Assembly: GCA_007376425.1 (NCBI GenBank)
Contig: VMGG01000002.1
Span: forward strand, 1-36,014
DNA: 36,014 nucleotides
Direction: 5' to 3'
Origin: Parcubacteria group bacterium Gr01-1014_2
Lineage (GTDB): Bacteria > Patescibacteriota > Minisyncoccia > 2-02-FULL-40-12
A program made the translations under genes and the position numbers. Below, piece by piece: positions 10,714 through 19,124 of this stretch (positions are counted from its first letter, which is position 1; the number at the start of each line of letters is the position of its first letter). Under the pieces are notes generated by a model, which worked only from the letters and a program-made list of their open reading frames with translations, searched no databases and was not told the DNA's origin.

Positions 10714-11107
10714 AAAAGAAAAGCTTCCCTCGGGTATATGTCTTCGGGCCCTTTCTTGGGCAACGCCTTTCAGGAAACGCTCGGCCTCGTACAGTTTTAT
10801 AATTCTATCATTTTCTGTTTATCAGAATATGAATAAGAATTCATATAATAACTGCGCTCGGTTGAAATGAGTAAATTTATTTACTCATTTCTCCCTCGCT
10901 TGTTATTATAAACCCCTCGCTCATCCATCGCCTCGCTACCTATCTTATCTTCTCTTAACGGCTCGGCTCCGGATGTTCCTGAGAAGGCATCGCCCAACTG
11001 GCCCTATTTAAAAATTCAGAGAGATCTATACGCCTCACGCTTTTCTTTTTTTATTTCAGTCCAAAAACCCTTGGAAAATCATGGTTTTTAGTTGAGTTTT
11101 TCTGAAT

Positions 11108-11136
11108 TTGACAGAGTGGAGATTTAGAGGTATAAT
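11108..11136 (+). promoter_or_regulatory. Consensus sigma70 promoter
   Basis: TTGACA (11108-11113), 17-bp spacer, TATAAT (11131-11136). Confidence 0.85.
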
Positions 11137-11240
11137 TGGGATATAGTCAAATTCCTGTTTGTATAGACAGGTCCTCCGTAAGGAGAAGGGCGTTAGGTTC
11201 CTGCGCCAATCAGGAATCAGTTCTTTCAAAGAGGTGCCGT

Positions 11241-11606
11241 ATGGCAACTGATCAGATTATGAATGGTCCGTCGAAGTGGGATTTGATGCTTTCTCTGTTT
11301 CATGGGAATGCCAATCGACGCGAGAGTGTAAGTTTCGTCATTGGCCATCAGTCGTCAGGACTCTACGTTCCCATCGGTGAGTGTATTGAAAAGGGCAGGG
11401 TGACAGTCCAGATCGACTCCCTGCAGAGAGAAGACGGCTCTGGCGAGACGTGGAACTTCACGGGCTACGAAATTGTCACAGAGTGGAAGACGCACTTTTC
11501 GCAGGCCTATGGTCCCGGGCCTACAACGGGCGGACCGCGTCTGGGAAGACCTGCGAAAGGTTTCTTCTCGACGCGAACCCGCACAGGAACCATCGAGTTC
11601 GATTAG
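11241..11606 (+). CDS. Hypothetical protein, orphan passenger gene
   Basis: ATG 11241 (MATDQIMNGPSKWDLML...) preceded by a purine-rich RBS (AAAGAGGTG). It lies downstream of the consensus promoter and upstream of hairpins; the track start at 11136 overlaps the -10 box. Confidence 0.7.
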   Translation: MATDQIMNGPSKWDLMLSLFHGNANRRESVSFVIGHQSSGLYVPIGECIEKGRVTVQIDSLQREDGSGETWNFTGYEIVTEWKTHFSQAYGPGPTTGGPRLGRPAKGFFSTRTRTGTIEFD

Positions 11607-11620
11607 TAACACCTTCCAGC

Positions 11621-11650
11621 TAACGGTCAGACACTTCGCGTGTCTGACCG
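11621..11650 (+). terminator. Strong hairpin with UUCG loop after the orphan gene
   Basis: ACGGTCAGACAC-TTCG-CGTGTCTGACCGT. Confidence 0.7.
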
Positions 11651-11700
11651 TCCCACCAGAGATTTTTTGAAAAAGAAGTTTCTGGCGGGATTCTAAGAAT

Positions 11701-11737
11701 AAGGCACTGGAGAAATCCGGTGCCTTTTCTTTTGGGC
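11701..11737 (+). terminator. Rho-independent terminator
   Basis: AAGGCACTGGAGAAATCCGGTGCCTTTTCTTTT. Confidence 0.7.
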
Positions 11738-11968
11738 TTCGCCGGTGCTAGGTTGCTAAGTCCTCGCTATATTCTTTTCGCCCGTTGGGCGATGCCTTCT
11801 CAGGAACCTCATGAGCCGAGCCGTTAAGAGAAGATGAGATTTGTAGCGAGGCGAAAGAGGAGCGAGGGTTTATTCTGATAAACAAGAGATAAGATAATTA
11901 TAAAAGTTGTATGGGGCCGAGCGTTTCCTGAAAGGCATTGCCCAAGAAAGGGCGAAAATGTTAAGCTA

Positions 11969-14194
11969 TTGGCGATGGGAAGAAAGAAAAAAAAGCTCAA
12001 AAAAGATAGTGACGACGAAAAACCGAAGAAGGGTTCACGGGTAAGTTCTGAAACCCAAAACAGTGTTTTTGCAGTATCCTGCTTTGCGATATCTGTCCTT
12101 ACGGTCTTAAGTTTTTTAGGTCATGGCGGCCGGGCCGGCGATTTATTTAATAATTCTTCTCACACTTTATTCGGCTGGGGCTTTTTTATAATTCCGATTG
12201 CTTTTCTTTTGCTTGGCGTTTCTTTTCTTAGATTTTATAGCCGTGAATCGAAAACCCCCTCAACTTTAGGAGTTGGTATTTTTGTTTTAGCGATTTTGGG
12301 GATATTTTTTATTGTTGGCAATGACCAGATTTTTCAAGACCGAGTCAGTCAAAGCGGTTATCTTGGCGTTATTTTAGGTTACCCCTTGCTTAATCTTTTT
12401 GGCTTTGCCTCCTCCTTGATTATTTTACTGGCCGCGATTTTCATTTCATTCCTGGTTTCAATGGATATACCCTTGCATCGGTTGATTTTTAAGGAAAAAG
12501 AGGAGAATGAAGAAGGGGCTGGCCGAGATTTAAAAGAGGATGAATTGATAATTAGACAAGGAGGCAGTGGAGTTAAGCCGGTTTTTGAAGCGAAAGCTAT
12601 AAAAATGGAGAAAAGGAATGATCCCTCCAACGCTCGAGCTACAGAGGGCGAGGAGGATGAAGAGCCGGAATTCAATATTAAAATTACAAGCCGGAAATGG
12701 AAATTGCCGCCGCTTGATCTATTAAGGAGCGACAGCGATGTCCCCAGGGCCGGTGATGTTGCTGCTTCGGCCGCGGTAATCAGGAAAACGCTTTCAAATT
12801 TTGGAATTGATGTTGAGATGGGCGAGATAAATGTGGGGCCGACTGTAACCCAATACACTTTGCGGCCGGCTGTAGGAGTGAAGCTTTCAAAGATAACTTC
12901 TTTAAACAGCGATCTTGCTTTATCTTTGGCCAGCCATCCTATTCGGATTGAGGCGCCGATCCCGGGCAAATCCTTGGTTGGGATCGAAGTGCCAAACCGA
13001 AAAGCCGCCTTAGTCGGCTTGAAAAATCTTCTTGAGATTGACCAGTTCAAGGAAACCCCTTATTTTCTGCCTTTGGCTTTGGGCCGCGATGTGGCTGGTT
13101 ATCCTGTTTTTGGACCGCTTGAAAAAATGCCCCATCTTTTGATTGCCGGCGCCACGGGCAGCGGCAAGTCAGTGGCTATAAACTCAATTATTTTATCGTT
13201 GCTTTATAAGCATTCGCCTGACCTTTTGAAGTTCATAATGATTGACCCGAAGCGGGTTGAATTAAGTTTATATAACGGCATTCCTCATTTGATCACTCCG
13301 GTAATCGTTGAGAATAAAAAAGCGATCAATGCCCTTCGCTGGATGGTAAAAGAAATGGAAAGAAGATATGAGATGATTTCGCGTTCCCATGCCAGAGATA
13401 TTTTTTCATACAATTCAAAGCAGATTTCCAAGAAGCGGACGTTGATGCCTTTTATTGTTTTGATAATTGATGAACTCGCTGATCTCATGGCTGCTTATGG
13501 GCGAGATTTGGAAGGTTCAGTTGTCCGTCTGGCGCAGATGTCGCGGGCGGTCGGGGTTCATTTAATTGTTTCGACTCAAAGGCCTTCAGTCGAAGTTATC
13601 ACTGGTTTGATTAAAGCAAATATTACCTCGCGGGTCGCTTTTCAGGTGGCGAGCCAGGTTGATTCCAGAACCATTCTGGATATGTCCGGAGCCGAAAAAT
13701 TACTTGGTTCAGGCGATATGCTTTATCTGGCCGGCGATTCTGGCAAGCCTCGGCGGCTCCAAGGGCCTTTTGTTTCAGAAAAGGAAGTCAAGGGCGTGGT
13801 CAAATTCCTCAAGGACCAGGAATATGAAGTCGAGGAGGAAAAAATTGGCGAAACATTAGAAGAATCATTAGCCCAAAGCATTGAAGGCGGTCCGTCTCAA
13901 GCCATTGGTAGAGATTTTTTAGATGATGATGATTTATTATTTGGCGAAGCCAAAGAAACTGTTATTCAAGCTAAAAAAGCTTCCGCCTCTTTACTTCAGA
14001 GGCGATTACGGGTTGGCTATGCCCGGGCGGCTCGTCTTTTAGATATCCTTGAGGAAAAAGGAGTGATTGGTCCTCCTGATGGAGCCAAGCCGAGAGAAGT
14101 ACTGGTTAAAAGTGAAACTAACGAACCAATTATTGACGCTACTGTTGACGAAAAAGTTGACGTGAATGATGAAAACAGCGATACTTTAATATAA
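11969..14194 (+). CDS. ftsK: DNA translocase FtsK/SpoIIIE
   Basis: N-terminal TM helices, Walker A GATGSGKSVAINS, FIVLIIDELADLMA, C-terminal gamma winged helix (LLQRRLRVGYARAARLLDILEEKGVIGP). Starts at TTG 11969 or ATG 11975. Confidence 0.95.
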   Translation: MAMGRKKKKLKKDSDDEKPKKGSRVSSETQNSVFAVSCFAISVLTVLSFLGHGGRAGDLFNNSSHTLFGWGFFIIPIAFLLLGVSFLRFYSRESKTPSTLGVGIFVLAILGIFFIVGNDQIFQDRVSQSGYLGVILGYPLLNLFGFASSLIILLAAIFISFLVSMDIPLHRLIFKEKEENEEGAGRDLKEDELIIRQGGSGVKPVFEAKAIKMEKRNDPSNARATEGEEDEEPEFNIKITSRKWKLPPLDLLRSDSDVPRAGDVAASAAVIRKTLSNFGIDVEMGEINVGPTVTQYTLRPAVGVKLSKITSLNSDLALSLASHPIRIEAPIPGKSLVGIEVPNRKAALVGLKNLLEIDQFKETPYFLPLALGRDVAGYPVFGPLEKMPHLLIAGATGSGKSVAINSIILSLLYKHSPDLLKFIMIDPKRVELSLYNGIPHLITPVIVENKKAINALRWMVKEMERRYEMISRSHARDIFSYNSKQISKKRTLMPFIVLIIDELADLMAAYGRDLEGSVVRLAQMSRAVGVHLIVSTQRPSVEVITGLIKANITSRVAFQVASQVDSRTILDMSGAEKLLGSGDMLYLAGDSGKPRRLQGPFVSEKEVKGVVKFLKDQEYEVEEEKIGETLEESLAQSIEGGPSQAIGRDFLDDDDLLFGEAKETVIQAKKASASLLQRRLRVGYARAARLLDILEEKGVIGPPDGAKPREVLVKSETNEPIIDATVDEKVDVNDENSDTLI

Positions 14195-14272
14195 TTTCTT
14201 AATTCGTATAATTAGTATCCATTAGTATATTAGTATCGATACCAATATACGAATTATACTAATAATACTAAT

Positions 14273-15292
14273 GTGATTGTTAAAAAAACCGATTCAAAAA
14301 CTTCAGACCGGGCAAAGCTAGTTGAAACCGCGGTAAAAGAGATTAGAGATAAATACGGCGAAGGGGCGATAATGAAGCTCGGTGAGGCGAGGCGGGTTGA
14401 TGTTGACGTTATTCCGACCGGTTCCATTTCTTTGGATATTGCTCTCGGGGTAATGGGCATGCCTCGGGGAAGAGTTATTGAAATCTACGGACCTGAAAGT
14501 TCTGGAAAGACGACCTTGGCTTTGCATGTTGTGGCTGAAGCCCAGAAGCGGGGAGGGCAAGCAGCTTTTGTTGATGCCGAGCACGCCTTAGATCCGGAGT
14601 ACGCTAAAAAAATCGGAGTCCGAATTGATGACTTATTGATTTCCCAGCCAGATCATGGCGAACAGGCTCTTGAAATAGTAGAGACTTTGATTAAGTCAGG
14701 GACAATGGATGTGATTGTGGTTGATTCAGTGGCGGCCTTGACTCCCAAAGCTGAAATTGAAGGGGATATGGGTCAGCAGCACATTGGGTTGCAAGCTAGG
14801 CTCATGTCTCATGCTCTTCGCAAGCTTACCGCCATAGTCGCTAAATCAAGGACCGTCTTGATTTTTATAAACCAGATTCGTCATCAGATCGGGGTGATGT
14901 TTGGAAACCCCGAAGTTACGCCGGGCGGCAAGGCTCTTAAGTTTTATTCTTCAATAAGAATAGATGTCCGCCGGATTGCCCAAGTCCAGTCAGGAGAAAA
15001 AATTATTGGCGGCCGGCACCGGGCCAAAGTGGTTAAAAACAAAGTTGCCCCGCCCTTCAGGCAGGCTGAATTTGATATTTTGTATAACGAGGGCATTTCC
15101 CGTCTTTCTGATTTGGTTAATTCAGGAGTTAAATACGGAATTTTGGCTCGTTCAGGCGCTTGGTATAATTTTGATAAAATAAAACTTGGGCAAGGTTTGG
15201 AAAGCGCCCGGAGCTTTTTGAAAGACAACGAAAAAATGGCTCAAGAGATTGCAAAAAAAGTGAGAGATTCGGCGTTTAAGGAAGAAGGCTAA
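14273..15292 (+). CDS. recA: Recombinase RecA
   Basis: [62 protein letters not shown] start. Confidence 0.97.
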   Translation: MIVKKTDSKTSDRAKLVETAVKEIRDKYGEGAIMKLGEARRVDVDVIPTGSISLDIALGVMGMPRGRVIEIYGPESSGKTTLALHVVAEAQKRGGQAAFVDAEHALDPEYAKKIGVRIDDLLISQPDHGEQALEIVETLIKSGTMDVIVVDSVAALTPKAEIEGDMGQQHIGLQARLMSHALRKLTAIVAKSRTVLIFINQIRHQIGVMFGNPEVTPGGKALKFYSSIRIDVRRIAQVQSGEKIIGGRHRAKVVKNKVAPPFRQAEFDILYNEGISRLSDLVNSGVKYGILARSGAWYNFDKIKLGQGLESARSFLKDNEKMAQEIAKKVRDSAFKEEG

Positions 15293-15293
15293 G

Positions 15294-15527
15294 TTAGACT
15301 CCATATTTTCTTTCTTGCTTAGGAGCAGTCGGGAGCAAGGCAAGCTGACGTGCTATTTTTATGGCTTGAGAAATTCGGCGCTGGTGCTTTTTACAGAGAT
15401 TATTATGCCGGCCCTTTTTTATTTCCAACTCTTGATTTAAAAACTGTCTCAATTCTTTTGGATTTTTATAGTCAAACTTATAAGTATTTTTTTGGCAGAC
15501 TAGGCAAGGCATATCAAAATGGAACAT
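15294..15527 (-). CDS. rpsR: 30S ribosomal protein S18
   Basis: KNPKELRQFLN...CKKHQRRISQAIKIARQLALLP matches S18; gene order rpsF-ssb-rpsR on the minus strand. Confidence 0.85.
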   Translation of the reverse strand: MFHFDMPCLVCQKNTYKFDYKNPKELRQFLNQELEIKKGRHNNLCKKHQRRISQAIKIARQLALLPTAPKQERKYGV

Positions 15528-16083
15528 CCTTCAACTGAACTTCATCTTCTTCGACTTCAGAGTCAGACGGCGGCTCGTTTTCATTGACTATTGGTATTTC
15601 TTCCTTGCCCGCCGTAGGGCTTCGACTGAGCTCAGCCGAACGTCCTTCAGCAGAGGCGGGTTTAATCATTTTTGCTCCTTGGTCCTGCATTCCTTCCCGC
15701 CCTTGGCGCACCGTAGCTTCGCCACGAGGCGAGAGCTCGCCTTCAGCGGCTCTCCTCGGCTTTGGTCCAAGCTGTAAGCTTTCAGCTACTATTTCTGTTT
15801 TATATCTTTTCACCCCATCCTGGCCTTCCCAATTCCGAGTCTGCAAACGGCCCTCAATCATTAACATCGAACCTTTATTCAGGTATTGGTTGGCAATTTG
15901 GGCCAAACGGCCCCAGACCACGACATTATGGAATTCCGAAGATTCTTTTCTTTGGCCGGATTGGTCATTCCAGATTCTATTGGTGACCATTCTTAGGCTG
16001 GCTACTTCTTGGCCCGAAGGAGTTGTCCTGAATTCCGGATCGCTGGCTAATCTCCCGATTAAATAAACTTTATTTAAATTCAT
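15514..16083 (-). CDS. ssb: Single-stranded DNA-binding protein
   Basis: MNLNKVYLIGRLASDPEFRTTPSGQEVASLRMVTNR...; acidic C-terminus ending DVPF. Confidence 0.93.
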   Translation of the reverse strand: MNLNKVYLIGRLASDPEFRTTPSGQEVASLRMVTNRIWNDQSGQRKESSEFHNVVVWGRLAQIANQYLNKGSMLMIEGRLQTRNWEGQDGVKRYKTEIVAESLQLGPKPRRAAEGELSPRGEATVRQGREGMQDQGAKMIKPASAEGRSAELSRSPTAGKEEIPIVNENEPPSDSEVEEDEVQLKDVPF

Positions 16084-16196
16084 TAGTATTATTCGGATGG
16101 GCGCATTCGCATTGTCCCGACTTTGTCGAGGATCCTCGATTCCGCAAAGCTGAATCGGGACCGAAGGACGCAGTCCGAAGGCGCGCTATTCGCATG

Positions 16197-16670
16197 CTAT
16201 AGTTTTTCCAAAATTTCTTCTATTTTTTTATCTAACTCTTCAGTTTCTTTTTTGGTAATTTCCGGCGAGGGGGCTTCTTTCAACGGTTTGGCTGTTTTAA
16301 TTTTTGCCGGTTTTGCGGGTTTGATTTTTTCCTCTTCTTTTTTAATCACCACGAACCTTAATATATTTTCATTAAGCACGAGGTTTTTATTTATTTTTTC
16401 AACTATGTCTCGGGGAGCGAAAAATTCAAGGTAGCCGAAGTTGGAAAACTGCTCCCGTTTAATCGGGTAAGCCAGCCTGATTTTTTTAATTTCTCCGTAG
16501 CGGCCGACAATGCCGCCCGATTTTGAAATTAATTCTTCGATTTCCCGCCTTTTTTCATCAACTTGGGCCTCGGTAAAAGAAGGGAGAAAATGAAAAGCCA
16601 ATTCATATTGCTGTCGCTGGGCCAGTTCTTCCATGTCCCGTAATTTATCATAACGGATTTGTTGGGTCAA
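16197..16670 (-). CDS. rpsF: 30S ribosomal protein S6
   Basis: YELAFHFLPSFTEAQVDE...IKKIRLAYPIKREQFSNFGYLEFFAPRDIVEKINKNLVLNENILRFVVIK. Confidence 0.9.
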   Translation of the reverse strand: MTQQIRYDKLRDMEELAQRQQYELAFHFLPSFTEAQVDEKRREIEELISKSGGIVGRYGEIKKIRLAYPIKREQFSNFGYLEFFAPRDIVEKINKNLVLNENILRFVVIKKEEEKIKPAKPAKIKTAKPLKEAPSPEITKKETEELDKKIEEILEKL

Positions 16671-16677
16671 CCTTGCT

Positions 16678-17706
16678 TTAAATTTTTACTTCCACCACGT
16701 CGCCATCTTGGATAATATAATCTTTACCGACTGTTTTAAGTAGGCCTTTTGATTTTGCGGCAGTCCAACTGCCGACATTAAGCAAAGTTTTCCAGTTTAT
16801 CACTTCTGCCCGGATAAATAATTTTTCAAAATCAGTATGGATTGCTCTTACTGCTTTTGGGATAAGGTCATCTTTTTTGGCAGTCCAAGCGCGGGTCTCG
16901 TCTTCGCCAGTGGTCAGAAAGGTGATAAGGTCAAGGGTTTTATAAGCGGTCTTGATGAGCGAATCCAGACCACTTTCTTTGATGTTAAATTCTTTCATGT
17001 ATTCGTTCTTTTCTTCCGGATCCGCTTCTGACAATGCCAGTTCAAGTGGAGTTGATAGAATTACGTAGTCTTTCCCGTTCATTGCCTTTAATAATTCTCC
17101 ATCAGGCTTGCCCTCCGAAGTTTTAACGAAGGAGGGTTGCCAGCCATCAATTAATTGTTTTTCAGAAACATTGAGAATGAAGATAACTTTTTTATCAATT
17201 AAAAGTTGAAGTGGCGGAAGATCGCTTTTTCCCCCCGACGCTTTCGGTCGGGGTCCCGACTTTTCTAAACGTCGGGACTTAGTCTGTAGATCAGCTAATT
17301 CAAGCTCGGTCTCAATTACTCCTATGTCATTACTTGGGTCTATTTTATTATGAACATGGGTTATTTTTTCGTCCGGAAAAACTCTGACCACATGAGCAAT
17401 GGCATCAGCCTCTCTTATATTAGCTAAAAATTGGTTGCCTAAACCTTCGCCTTGGGCCGCGCCCTTCACAAGTCCGGCGATATCAATGAATTCAATGGTT
17501 GTGTATATTTTTTTGGCTGATTTAGAAATTTCCGCAAGAGCGTCAACCCTTTCATCCGGCACGGCAACAACACCCACGTTTGGTTCAATAGTAGTGAATG
17601 GATAGTTTTGAATATCAACCTGTTTTTTGGTAATGGCCTTGAAAAGGGTTGATTTTCCGACATTAGGCAGTCCGACGATTCCGACTGATAGTTTTGAATA
17701 TGACAT
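16678..17706 (-). CDS. ychF: Redox-regulated ATPase YchF (OBG-like GTPase)
   Basis: VGIVGLPNVGKSTLFKAIT, NYPFTTIEPNVGVVAVPDERVD, IDIAGLVKGAAQGEGLGNQFLANIREADAIAHVVR. Confidence 0.96.
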   Translation of the reverse strand: MSYSKLSVGIVGLPNVGKSTLFKAITKKQVDIQNYPFTTIEPNVGVVAVPDERVDALAEISKSAKKIYTTIEFIDIAGLVKGAAQGEGLGNQFLANIREADAIAHVVRVFPDEKITHVHNKIDPSNDIGVIETELELADLQTKSRRLEKSGPRPKASGGKSDLPPLQLLIDKKVIFILNVSEKQLIDGWQPSFVKTSEGKPDGELLKAMNGKDYVILSTPLELALSEADPEEKNEYMKEFNIKESGLDSLIKTAYKTLDLITFLTTGEDETRAWTAKKDDLIPKAVRAIHTDFEKLFIRAEVINWKTLLNVGSWTAAKSKGLLKTVGKDYIIQDGDVVEVKI

Positions 17707-17800
17707 TGTAAGAATCTATCAATTTATTGTCTTTTTCTCAAGTTTAATATAGCCGTTTTCTGCTTTACGAATGAGAAAAATTAGAAATGATACGATTTTC

Positions 17801-17872
17801 TATAGATTTAACCATTTTTTAGATAGTTTATAGTGTTTATGCATAGATTTTGGTGTATATTGCATAGATTTT
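17801..17872 (+). promoter_or_regulatory. Direct-repeat (iteron-like) operator candidate
   Basis: GCATAGATTTT at 17841-17851 and 17862-17872 (21-bp period); related TATAGATTTA at ~17801 and TAGATAGTTTA at ~17820. Confidence 0.5.
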
Positions 17873-17894
17873 AGAGATATGATAGGATACAAAA

Positions 17895-18614
17895 ATGGAA
17901 GAAAAATTACTCAAAATTAGTGAAGCCGCCGAGATTTTAGGCGTTTCCATAGATACGCTTCGTCGCTGGGATGAAAGCGGAAAGTTACCAGCGATTAAAA
18001 AGGAGGGCGGTACGCATCGTTATTACCGGGAAAAAGATGTAGAGATTTTTGCAAGCGATCTTTTAAAGTTTGCTTCTGATTGGATTCATCAAGGAGCCGA
18101 ATTCCCCGGCGCTTTTTACTGTTCCACGAGTGCCGTGTTTCAGGCAAGATTAGTAAAAATGGAACGCCTGCTTATGGAAAAACCGGGTTTTGAAAAATTA
18201 TACTCTTTGATTGTTTTGGTGGCCGGAGAAATAGGGGACAATTCATTTGCTCACAACTTGGGGAAATGGCCGGATACTCCGGGAATCTTCTTTGGCTACG
18301 ACGTTAAAAAAGGTATTGTTGTACTTGCTGATCGGGGATTGGGCATTTTAGAAACACTGCGCCGCGTTCGTCCGGATTTATCGACGCATGTAAAGGCGGT
18401 AGAAGTTGCTTTCACTGAATTTATCTCCGGGCGGGCGCCGGAAAAGCGCGGCAATGGTCTTAAGTTGGTTCGAGAAGTGGTTCTTGCCCAGCCGATTGAC
18501 CTGTTTTTTACTAGCGGTGACGCGGAAGTACATATGAAGGGGGATGATAAATCTTTTCGGGTTACTCGCGGTCCAAACATAGTACGCGGTTGTATGGCAA
18601 AAATTGAATTTTAA
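17895..18614 (+). CDS. MerR/BldC-like HTH fused to GHKL (HATPase_c) domain
   Basis: N-terminus LKISEAAEILGVSIDTLRRWDESGKLPAIKKEGGTHRYYREKDVE (MerR/excisionase HTH). C-terminal part has N-box-like EIGDNSFAHNLG, ADRGLGI and EKRGNGLKLV boxes. Confidence 0.8.
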   Translation: MEEKLLKISEAAEILGVSIDTLRRWDESGKLPAIKKEGGTHRYYREKDVEIFASDLLKFASDWIHQGAEFPGAFYCSTSAVFQARLVKMERLLMEKPGFEKLYSLIVLVAGEIGDNSFAHNLGKWPDTPGIFFGYDVKKGIVVLADRGLGILETLRRVRPDLSTHVKAVEVAFTEFISGRAPEKRGNGLKLVREVVLAQPIDLFFTSGDAEVHMKGDDKSFRVTRGPNIVRGCMAKIEF

Positions 18615-18633
18615 TGTATTCTAAATAAAACAT

Positions 18634-18924
18634 ATGAAAATAAAATTAGAAAAATTCGGCACAACCCTAATATCCCGTGAATTAGGCAGCGAGGCGTTCA
18701 AGGCGTTTCAGCCCACATTATTTGAACTGCCGCCAAATGAAGAATTGGAAATTGATTTTTCGGGTGTATTAACACTGTCATCTTCATGGGCGGATGAATT
18801 TTTAAGCCCTCTCCTTGAACGGTTAGGCGAGCGGTTAGTATTATTGTCCAGCGATAATCTTTCGGTGCAAGCGACCCTAAAGATTCTACAAGAGGCGAAT
18901 AAGAGGCCTTTCAAATTTAGATGA
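18634..18924 (+). CDS. STAS-like protein (DUF4325 type)
   Basis: LISRELGSEAFKAF...ELEIDFSGVLTLSSSWADEFLSPLLERLGERL resembles STAS-like DUF4325. Family recalled, not searched. Confidence 0.7.
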   Translation: MKIKLEKFGTTLISRELGSEAFKAFQPTLFELPPNEELEIDFSGVLTLSSSWADEFLSPLLERLGERLVLLSSDNLSVQATLKILQEANKRPFKFR

Positions 18925-19124
18925 AAAATGACACAAAAACTAAAATCAAAAAAGAAGTTTACTGGCGGTGCAAAAAATGCGGGGATGAGATTTACTGGAA
19001 TACTCACAAGAAAATGATTATGTGCAAATGCGGAGCCCTCGGAGTCGACGGGTGCGAATTTTATGTGCGGCTTATCGGCAACGAAGCCGATCGGGAAGAA
19101 ATTAAGAAAGAAAGAGAAACATGA
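18921..19124 (+). CDS. Small zinc-ribbon-like protein
   Basis: YWRCKKCGDEIYWNTHKKMIMCKCGALGVDGCEFYVRLIGNEADREEI. CxxC...CxC pairs. Overlaps the previous gene (ATGA). Confidence 0.7.
   Translation: MKNDTKTKIKKEVYWRCKKCGDEIYWNTHKKMIMCKCGALGVDGCEFYVRLIGNEADREEIKKERET

Larger units (their letters stand above)
10748..11953. mobile_element. Inverted-repeat-bounded element carrying a single orphan gene; no transposase seen
   Basis: Left arm 10748-~11003 is largely the reverse complement of right arm ~11771-11953. Outer ends: GCCCTTTCTTGGGCAACGCCTTTCAGGAAACGCTCGGCC versus GGCCGAGCGTTTCCTGAAAGGCATTGCCCAAGAAAGGGC. Confidence 0.7.

Noticed and set aside
12379-13050. 223-aa antisense ORF in ftsK
   Set aside because: Mirror of a well-supported ftsK coding frame, with no recognisable domain.
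15584-16066. 160-aa ORF opposite ssb
   Set aside because: Antisense to the clear ssb frame; explained by GC-rich palindromic repeats.
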